NCBI GenBank assembly: GCA_946478935.1
Contig: CAMLEL010000204.1
Span: 1-5,251 of the forward strand
Length of the DNA stretch: 5,251 nt
Direction of reading: 5' to 3'
Origin: an uncultured Armatimonadota bacterium
GTDB lineage: Bacteria; Armatimonadota; Fimbriimonadia; Fimbriimonadales; Fimbriimonadaceae
In this document: piece after piece, positions 1 to 5,251 of the stretch
Numbering within the stretch: position 1 is the first letter of the stretch
Layout of the letters: each line of letters starts with the position of its first letter
Program-made: the position numbers and the translations under genes
Notes under the pieces: generated by a model
The model's database searches: none
Seen by the model: only the letters and a program-made list of their open reading frames with translations
What the model was told of the DNA's origin: nothing

Positions 1-979
1 GGAGCGCTCGCAAGCTGAGTGGAGTGTCCGACAAGCGAAATCTGCGCTCGACAAGGCACAAAAGGACCTGGATCGGTACACCCGTCTCGTTGCCGAAGGA
101 GCTGTCGCCCAGGCTCAGCTTGAACAATATCGGCTGGCCTATGACACGGCGCAGGCCAATTACAACGCCGCATTGCAGCGACAATTGGCGCTCAGCACCC
201 GGACCGAAGATATCGAGGTCTCGCGGGAAGCAGTCCGGCAGGCAGAAGAGGCCGTCCGGAGTGCAAAAGCCCAGCAGGCGCTGGACGTCAATCTGAATGA
301 GCAGGTCCAGGCCGCCCGCGCCCAGGTGAACTCAGCCAGAGCCCAGATGCAGTCCGCTCAAGCCCAGGTCACCATTGCCCGTCAGGCCATCGCCGACTCC
401 ACCATTAAGGCGCCGTTCAGCGGCAAGATTGCTGGCAATCCAGTGCAGCCGGGAACAGTGGTCGGACCCGGCACTCCGGTCGCTCGCATCGTCGGCAAGG
501 AAGGCAGCTACTTTGAAGGCGAGGTTCCCGAGACCAACATTGACAAAATCGGACTCGGCAGCCCTGTGACTATTGAAGTCAGCGCACTGAACGGAATGAA
601 GTTCACCGGCATCGTCCGCGCTGTGAGCCCCGCTGGAGAAACAGTGGGCCGACTCTTTAAGGTGCGGGTCGCTTTCACCGGCGACACCACGGCATTGAAA
701 CCGGGGATGTATGCCACTGGCGATATCGTCCTCCGTACCATCAACAACGCCGCCACCGTCCCCACCAATGCCATCGTTAAGCGCGGCGGAAAAGACGTCG
801 TGTTCGTCGTCAGTGGTGACAAAGCCAAGCAAGTACCGGTCCAATCTGGCCTTCGCACGAATGGGGTGATCCAGGTTACCGGCTTGACCGCCGGTCAGCA
901 GGTTATCGTGGCGGGCCAGACATCACTCGATGACGGCGCCAAGATCAAGCTCGATCAGACCAAGCAGGAAGGAGTCTAG
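1..979 (+). CDS. Periplasmic adaptor (membrane fusion) subunit of RND efflux pump, 5'-truncated
   Basis: This is the C-terminal part of a HlyD/AcrA-type periplasmic adaptor, which links an inner-membrane RND pump to an outer-membrane channel. The frame is open from base 2 and gives 325 visible residues ending in TAG. Visible residues 1 to about 132 are an Ala/Gln/Arg-rich alpha-helical hairpin with heptad periodicity. STIKAPFSGKI (about 133-143) is the second half of the lipoyl-like domain, followed by QPGTVV. The beta-barrel follows at about 165-245 (EGEVPETNIDKIGLGSPV, then LKPGMYATGDIVL). The membrane-proximal domain comes last (VPTNAIV, then GLTAGQQVIVAGQTSLDDGAKI). The signal peptide or lipobox and the first lipoyl half lie upstream of the window; family members are usually 370-450 residues. 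The stop is three bases before the RND gene, so the two are almost certainly co-transcribed and form one exporter. The family assignment is firm; the substrate cannot be read from this sequence. Confidence 0.93.
   Translation, partial: ERSQAEWSVRQAKSALDKAQKDLDRYTRLVAEGAVAQAQLEQYRLAYDTAQANYNAALQRQLALSTRTEDIEVSREAVRQAEEAVRSAKAQQALDVNLNEQVQAARAQVNSARAQMQSAQAQVTIARQAIADSTIKAPFSGKIAGNPVQPGTVVGPGTPVARIVGKEGSYFEGEVPETNIDKIGLGSPVTIEVSALNGMKFTGIVRAVSPAGETVGRLFKVRVAFTGDTTALKPGMYATGDIVLRTINNAATVPTNAIVKRGGKDVVFVVSGDKAKQVPVQSGLRTNGVIQVTGLTAGQQVIVAGQTSLDDGAKIKLDQTKQEGV
308..391 (+). repeat. Four tandem heptads in the adaptor's coiled coil
   Basis: Four consecutive 21-base units encode the heptads QAARAQV, NSARAQM, QSAQAQV and TIARQAI, at visible residues 103-130 of the adaptor. 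The first three units share the core gcccag; the fourth has drifted. They form the end of the helical hairpin just before the lipoyl motif APFSG. Heptad regularity is normal for adaptors of this family, where the hairpin contacts the outer-membrane channel. The near-identity may reflect small in-frame duplications or simple selection for a coiled coil. Confidence 0.55.
969..974 (+). promoter_or_regulatory. Shine-Dalgarno sequence for the RND gene
   Basis: AAGGAG lies within the last codons of the adaptor gene, eight bases before the GTG at 983. This spacing supports GTG 983 as the true start. Its position inside the upstream gene, with only three bases between the adaptor stop and this start, suggests translational coupling of the two subunits. 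Confidence 0.85.
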
Positions 980-982
980 TCT

Positions 983-3900
983 GTGGGTCTCACAAAAATA
1001 GCAATTCAACGGCCAGTATTCGTTCTGATGCTGATGCTGGCCGCGATGCTCATGGGTTACATGAGCCTGCGAAGCATGCGGGTCGAGCAAAACCCGGATG
1101 TTTCATTCGGTGCCGTGACCATCTTGACGACCTATCCGGGCGCGGGTCCGGAAGAAGTCGCGGAACTGGTCAGCCGCAAGCTTGAGGAGGCTGTTGCGGG
1201 CATCGCCGGTTTGCGCGAAGTCACCAGTTCTTCCCAAGAGGGTATCTCGACCGTCACCGTCGCTCTGGAACTCGGAACCGATCAAAACGTCGCGCTGAAT
1301 GACGTCCGTTCCAAGGTTGACCAAGTTGTAAACTCGCTACCGGACGGCGCTGACAAGCCCACTGTCATCAAGCTCGAATCCGGCAGTGAGCCAGTCCTGT
1401 TCTACTCGGTCGCGAGCCAGCGATTGTCCAGCCTGGAACTCCGCGACCTTGCCGACAACGTTCTGGAAGATCGGTTCGCCCAGATTCCCGGAGTTGGCGC
1501 AGCGTCGGCTACCGGTGGCGATCAGCGGGAGATCCAAGTCCGGATTCGACCAGATCGTCTCACGGCTTATGGAATCGGAGCTAACGATGTCTTAGCTGCT
1601 GTTCGCAATTCATCGCAAAACCTTCCTGCCGGAAGAATAATCAACGGCGATCAGGAAATCGCGATCCGCGTTCCGGCTGATTTCCAGAAAATCGAGGACG
1701 TTCAGGACACGGTCATCTCCGTGCGGGACAACACTCAGATGAACTCCCAGCCCAAGATGGTGAAGCTCTCTGATGTGGCCACCATCGAGGACACCGCCAT
1801 CGAGCGTCGATCTTACAGCCGACTCGGCGGCAAGGACTCTGTCTCGATCGTAATCCAGAAGACCAAGGAAGGAAACGCGGTCGAGATATCGCAAGCGGCT
1901 GAGGCTCTCACCAAGCAATTGGGCGACCAATATGGCCTGACGTTCACCAAGACATTTGATCAGGCGACCCAGATCACCAGCTCGCTGGAGGACCTTCAAA
2001 TCTCCATCGTTTTGGGCATCTTTTTGGTCACCGCCATTGTCTACATCTTCCTGCACAACTTCCGCGGAATGTTGATTGTGGCGATCGCGATTCCGCTCTG
2101 TATCTTCGCGACGTTCATCGCGATGAAGCTGTTCGGATTCACGCTGAACAACATGACCCTGCTTGCGGTGTCACTGGCCGTCGGCGTGTTGGTCGATGAT
2201 GCGATCGTCGTCCTCGAAAACATTTACCGCCACCTTAAAATGGGTGAAGATCCACGGGATGCGGCGCTGAATGGTCGTGGCGAAATCGGCCTTGCGGCCA
2301 TCGCCATCACTCTGGCCGACGTCGTCGTGTTCCTGCCAATCGGTTTTATGGGCGGCATCGTTGGACAGTTTTTCCGACCCTTGGCGCTCTCATTCGCCGC
2401 CTGTGTCGTCGTCTCCCTGTTCGTTTCCTTCGTCGTCACTCCGATGCTTGCCTCTCGCTGGTACCGCAAGGGTGAGGACGTTGAGCATCCAACCGGCGGA
2501 TTCGCCAACTGGTTCGAGCGGAACTTCGGCAGGCTCGAGAACTTCTATCGCCGTGTGCTTGAATGGGCATTGAATCACCGTTGGTTCGTGTTCATCACTG
2601 GCAACGTCGTGCTGTTTGCCGTGTTCATGTTCATCGGCGGCAGCTTCGCACCAAACATCCAGGCTGCAGTCGGCCAGACCGTGCCGATGGTTGCCGTCGC
2701 CGTGCTGTTGGGCATCGGCGTGTTTGGGCTCAACTATTGGCGGCATAGCAGCAGCCGAATCGTCACGCGCCTGTATTTCGGCATCGGAATCCTGGTGGCC
2801 CTCGCCGTCTTGTTCGGTCCCTTGCCCATGGGCTTCGGAATTAAGCTGTTCCTCGCTCCCCTTGCCGGACTGTTGGTCGCCATGATTGTGATGGGCATTC
2901 CTGCGATCATCGCGAACCTGTTCAAGCCCCAAGCCAAGATGCGAATGATCGCAAGCGCACTGGCGTTTGGTCTGATCTTCCCGACGGCGGCAATCATTGG
3001 CAAGGTCTATGCCGACTGGAAAGGCGAAGCCGTCTTCAAGGGCGGATTCTTCCCCGAAAGTGACGGCGGTCAGGTCATGGTCAGCATCCAACTGCCGCCG
3101 GGCTCCAGTCTGGAGCGCACCCAACGAGTGGTCGAGCGAGTCGAGCAAGTTGTCTCCAAGCACCCGGATGCCAAGTTCGTCCGAAGCCAAGTGGGAACGC
3201 TCGGCGCAGGCGGTTTTGGCGACACCGGCAACCAAGGTTCGCAGTATGCCCGTGTAACGGTCACGCTCTTCGATAAGAAGGCGATCATCGGCAACAAGAA
3301 GGGCGAGAAGCTCCGAACCGTTTCCGACCAGAAAGTCGCTTCGGATCTGGTCGCGGCCATCGGTCGCGTTCCCGGCGCGGTTGTAACCGTCGCTGCCAAC
3401 AGCGGCCAGGGCTTCGGCTCACCGATCCAAATGTCGTTCGCGTCCGACGATCGCAACCTTTCCATCGAGACGGCTGCCGCCATCAAGCGGCGGCTCGACT
3501 CGGGTGCGGTTCGAGGCGTCATCAACGCTGAAATCTCGTCCAAGCCCGGTAAACCCGAGCTTCGAATCAAGCCGGACCGGACAAAGCTTGCCAACTACGG
3601 CATGACCGTAGCGGACGTGGCCGGAGCGATGCGCCTTCTTTATGAAGGCGACGACAGCACCAAACTGCGTTTGGCCGGCCGGGAGTATCCAGTCCGCGTC
3701 ATGCTTGATCTTGAGTCGCGCAACGATGCATCGACGCTCGACAAACTTCCCGTTAAGTTCTCCAACGGCAACCCGATCTACCTCAGTTCGGTTGTCGACA
3801 CTGTGCCGGGCACCAGTCCGGACAAGATCGACCGGAGAAACCGGGAAGACGAAGTTCGCCTGACCGCCGACCTGCTCCAAGGCTATGCAGCTGGCACCGT

Positions 3901-4594
3901 TCAATTGGAGATTGATCAGGTGATTGCCAACGAAAAACTGATTCCGGAAGGCGTGAAGGTCAAGCCATTGGGACAGGCCGATGCGACGAGTCGTGAGATG
4001 GGCTTCCTCCTTGGAGCGCTTGGCCTTGGTTTGGTCCTCGTATATATGCTCTTGGCATCGCTATACGACAACCTCCTTTATCCATTGGTGATCCAATTGG
4101 CCCAGCCGCAGGCATTCGTCGGTGCACTCGTTGCGCTGATGATCACGAACAAGGGTCTGAACATCATTGGCTTCATCGGATTGATATGTCTCGTCGGCTT
4201 GGTGGGTAAAAACGCGATCCTTCTCGTGGACTACACCAACACGCTGCGGGCGAGGGGCCGGAATCGCCACGATGCCTTGGTTGAGGCGGGTCCAACCCGG
4301 TTGCGGCCCATCATGATGACGACCCTTGCCCTGATCTTGGGCATGCTTCCCGTTGCGCTCGCGATCGGACGTGGTTCCGAGTTCCGCGAAACGATCGGCA
4401 TCATCATCATTGGTGGCATCTCCCTGTCCACGCTGTTGACGCTCGTCGTAATCCCTTGTTCGTACACGATCTTCGACGATGCGTCCATCGCTCTCGGTAA
4501 GGCGTTGAGACGTCGTGGGGATCGCGATGACGACCACCACCGACCCAGGCCGGTCGGCTATCAGGAGACTGAAACCGAGGTCGCCGGAGTTTGA
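983..4594 (+). CDS. RND efflux pump permease, HAE1 type, with an extra transmembrane block
   Basis: This is a proton-driven inner-membrane exporter of the AcrB/HAE1 family, 1203 residues against a usual 1020-1070. The GTG start is set by AAGGAG eight bases upstream and by the typical N-terminus (GLTKIAIQRPVFVLML). Approximate layout: TM1 11-29; first porter region 30-335; TM2-TM6 338-490; TM7 533-552; extra membrane block 553-688; second porter region 689-1000; TM8-TM12 1004-1161; charged tail 1165-1203 with DDDHH. The second porter region opens with FFPESDGGQ and QLPPGSSLERTQ. Proton-relay residues are present: D405-D406 in VDDAIVVLEN (TM4), K1076 in GLVGKNAILLVDY (TM10), and R1106 and T1113 in TRLRPIMMTT (TM11). 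TM4 has the VDDA form of drug-type pumps, not the DFG...DGA form of CzcA/CusA metal pumps, so drug, lipid or other amphiphile export is more likely than metal export. The partner adaptor is encoded immediately upstream. No frameshift or stop is seen. Confidence 0.96.
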   Translation: MGLTKIAIQRPVFVLMLMLAAMLMGYMSLRSMRVEQNPDVSFGAVTILTTYPGAGPEEVAELVSRKLEEAVAGIAGLREVTSSSQEGISTVTVALELGTDQNVALNDVRSKVDQVVNSLPDGADKPTVIKLESGSEPVLFYSVASQRLSSLELRDLADNVLEDRFAQIPGVGAASATGGDQREIQVRIRPDRLTAYGIGANDVLAAVRNSSQNLPAGRIINGDQEIAIRVPADFQKIEDVQDTVISVRDNTQMNSQPKMVKLSDVATIEDTAIERRSYSRLGGKDSVSIVIQKTKEGNAVEISQAAEALTKQLGDQYGLTFTKTFDQATQITSSLEDLQISIVLGIFLVTAIVYIFLHNFRGMLIVAIAIPLCIFATFIAMKLFGFTLNNMTLLAVSLAVGVLVDDAIVVLENIYRHLKMGEDPRDAALNGRGEIGLAAIAITLADVVVFLPIGFMGGIVGQFFRPLALSFAACVVVSLFVSFVVTPMLASRWYRKGEDVEHPTGGFANWFERNFGRLENFYRRVLEWALNHRWFVFITGNVVLFAVFMFIGGSFAPNIQAAVGQTVPMVAVAVLLGIGVFGLNYWRHSSSRIVTRLYFGIGILVALAVLFGPLPMGFGIKLFLAPLAGLLVAMIVMGIPAIIANLFKPQAKMRMIASALAFGLIFPTAAIIGKVYADWKGEAVFKGGFFPESDGGQVMVSIQLPPGSSLERTQRVVERVEQVVSKHPDAKFVRSQVGTLGAGGFGDTGNQGSQYARVTVTLFDKKAIIGNKKGEKLRTVSDQKVASDLVAAIGRVPGAVVTVAANSGQGFGSPIQMSFASDDRNLSIETAAAIKRRLDSGAVRGVINAEISSKPGKPELRIKPDRTKLANYGMTVADVAGAMRLLYEGDDSTKLRLAGREYPVRVMLDLESRNDASTLDKLPVKFSNGNPIYLSSVVDTVPGTSPDKIDRRNREDEVRLTADLLQGYAAGTVQLEIDQVIANEKLIPEGVKVKPLGQADATSREMGFLLGALGLGLVLVYMLLASLYDNLLYPLVIQLAQPQAFVGALVALMITNKGLNIIGFIGLICLVGLVGKNAILLVDYTNTLRARGRNRHDALVEAGPTRLRPIMMTTLALILGMLPVALAIGRGSEFRETIGIIIIGGISLSTLLTLVVIPCSYTIFDDASIALGKALRRRGDRDDDHHRPRPVGYQETETEVAGV
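2639..3046 (+). other. Extra four-helix membrane block inside the RND pump (residues 553-688)
   Basis: In AcrB-like pumps only a short linker joins TM7 to the periplasmic motif that here reads FFPESDGGQ. In this protein about 135 residues lie between them. Hydrophobic segments are visible at about 567-585, 597-614, 622-644 and 655-676. The first intervening loop (R587, H588, R592, R596) and the third (K648, K652, R654) carry positive charge, as expected if they face the cytoplasm. With TM7 ending in the periplasm, four extra helices return the chain to the periplasm, so the second porter domain stays correctly placed. The reading frame is uninterrupted and base composition matches the flanks. 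The segment boundaries are estimates made by eye. Confidence 0.8.
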
Positions 4595-4602
4595 AGTTGA
4601 AC

Positions 4603-4647
4603 GGTCGGGCGCGGGGTGTGGCAAGGGGTCATACCCCGCAAACGACC
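4603..4647 (+). promoter_or_regulatory. Imperfect intergenic hairpin between the RND and P-type ATPase genes
   Basis: This element lies in the 72-base gap between the two genes. An outer stem pairs ggtcg (4603-4607) with cgacc (4643-4647). After a 3-by-3 internal mismatch, an inner stem pairs gcggggt (4611-4617) with accccgc (4633-4639) around a 15-base loop. A second ggggt copy (4625-4629) can pair with acccc (4633-4637) around the three-base loop cat, so two mutually exclusive folds are possible. No T-run follows, so it is not a canonical intrinsic terminator. It could be an attenuator, an mRNA-processing or stability element, or an operator-like dyad. The pairing is seen directly; the function is inferred. 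Confidence 0.5.
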
Positions 4648-4666
4648 TGATCTGCCAAGCTTATTC

Positions 4667-5251
4667 ATGCGCTTTCTGAGAGACCCACAAATCGTTCTCA
4701 CCACGCTTTGTGGGCTTGCGCTGGTTCTCTCATTTTTTGACATCCATCCATGGATTCCCATATTTGCCGTCCTGTTCGGCAGCTACTTTGCGCTGAAGGC
4801 AGCCTGGGAATCCCTTCGTGAGCGGTCGATCGATGTCAACTTTTTGATGGTTCTGGCGGCGGCCGGAGCGGTCGCCGTGGGCCGATCGACCGATGCCGCC
4901 GCGCTCCTCTTTCTATTTAGCCTCAGCAGTACGTTGGAGTCCCTTGCGATGACGCGGACAAAGTCAGCGATTGAGGGATTGGTCAAACTGCGCCCAAGCA
5001 ACGCCGTTCGCATCACCGAACAGGGCGAGGAGACTGTCCTCGTTGAGGAACTGCAGATCGGCGATCACATCAAAGTTCCGCCCTTCGAGGCCCTGCCCGT
5101 TGATGGAGTGGTCCTCGAGGGCCACGGAAGCATCGACCAGGCCGCGATGACCGGCGAATCCGTTCCCGTTCCGAAACGGCCCGGCGACGCCGTTATCGGG
5201 GGTACACGCAACCTCGAAAACGTGCTCATTGCCAGAGTGACCTCAACCGTT
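4667..5251 (+). CDS. P1B-type heavy-metal-transporting ATPase, N-terminal part, 3'-truncated
   Basis: The frame is open to the window end and gives 195 residues of a cation-pumping P1B ATPase, which uses ATP to move soft or transition-metal ions across the inner membrane. Four hydrophobic segments precede the actuator domain: about 9-24, 28-45, 56-72 and 76-90, matching MA, MB, M1 and M2 of the family. SIDVNFLMVLAAAGAVAVG is typical of the Zn/Cd/Co-type subgroup. The actuator domain follows (IGDHIKV, then LPVDGVVLEG) with the dephosphorylation motif TGES at 162-165. The CPC-type metal site, DKTGT phosphorylation site and ATP-binding domain lie beyond the window, so the metal cannot be named. 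There is no N-terminal HMA domain or CxxC motif; only about eight residues precede the first helix. ATG 4667 is chosen because the first helix follows directly, but no Shine-Dalgarno is evident. An in-frame GTG at 4616 is an alternative start. Confidence 0.92.
   Translation, partial: MRFLRDPQIVLTTLCGLALVLSFFDIHPWIPIFAVLFGSYFALKAAWESLRERSIDVNFLMVLAAAGAVAVGRSTDAAALLFLFSLSSTLESLAMTRTKSAIEGLVKLRPSNAVRITEQGEETVLVEELQIGDHIKVPPFEALPVDGVVLEGHGSIDQAAMTGESVPVPKRPGDAVIGGTRNLENVLIARVTSTV

Noticed and set aside
332..858. Two antisense frames opposite the adaptor gene
   Set aside because: Both are complements of well-conserved adaptor domains, with no recognisable motifs or start context.
2081..2088. GCGATCGC octamer resembling the cyanobacterial HIP1 repeat
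   Set aside because: It was noticed only once in 5.25 kb, whereas HIP1-rich cyanobacterial genomes carry it repeatedly; it is not taxonomic evidence.
2390..3235. Open antisense frame of 281 codons across the RND gene
   Set aside because: It is the complement of the hydrophobic membrane block and porter start. It gives a low-complexity His/Asp/Gln-rich translation with no recognisable domain, and the sense frame is clearly a conserved protein.
4061..4624. Open antisense frame of 187 codons at the end of the RND gene
   Set aside because: It lies opposite conserved TM8-TM12 coding sequence and shows no domain or membrane character of its own; it is a composition shadow.
4611..4650. Intrinsic terminator after the RND gene
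   Set aside because: The stem is GC-rich, but the following bases (tgatctgcc) contain no T-run, so it is reported only as a hairpin of unknown role.
4591..4666. Possible promoter for the ATPase gene (ttgaag/ttgaac near 4591-4602)
   Set aside because: No plausible -10 element lies at the right spacing, so a promoter call is not supported.
4823..4892. Perfect 10-base inverted repeat (cggtcgatcg at 4823-4832, cgatcgaccg at 4883-4892)
   Set aside because: Both arms lie inside the ATPase coding region and encode similar residues (RSID and RSTD). With 50 bases between them and no extension, the pairing is likely a by-product of codon choice.

Overview
The window holds three genes in a row on the + strand, two of them cut by the window edges. 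In order they are: the C-terminal part of a periplasmic adaptor (membrane fusion) protein; a complete and unusually long RND efflux pump of the HAE1 (hydrophobe/amphiphile exporter) type; and the N-terminal part of a P1B-type metal-transporting ATPase. The GC content looks moderately high and coding density is very high, with only one non-coding gap of about 70 bases. An RND pump plus adaptor points to a diderm (Gram-negative type) bacterium. The pump's style loosely recalls environmental lineages such as Armatimonadota, but this is a weak guess; nothing here fixes the taxon.

Layout: bases 1-979 encode the adaptor (coiled-coil hairpin, second half of the lipoyl-like domain, beta-barrel, membrane-proximal domain). 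Three bases after its stop, and behind a strong Shine-Dalgarno sequence, a GTG opens the 1203-residue pump (983-4594). The two are surely one operon and should form the inner-membrane and periplasmic parts of a tripartite exporter. No outer-membrane channel gene is visible. Bases 4595-4666 contain a large imperfect hairpin. The P1B ATPase starts at about 4667 and runs off the window end after the TGES actuator motif.

The main surprise is inside the pump. Between TM7 and the second periplasmic porter domain, where ordinary RND pumps have only a short linker, there are about 135 extra residues with four additional hydrophobic segments. The even number and the placement of positive charges keep the rest of the pump in its normal topology, giving about 16 predicted membrane helices instead of 12. 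The insert is bracketed by two similar GG-F-P motifs. The proton-relay residues are intact, so the pump looks functional.
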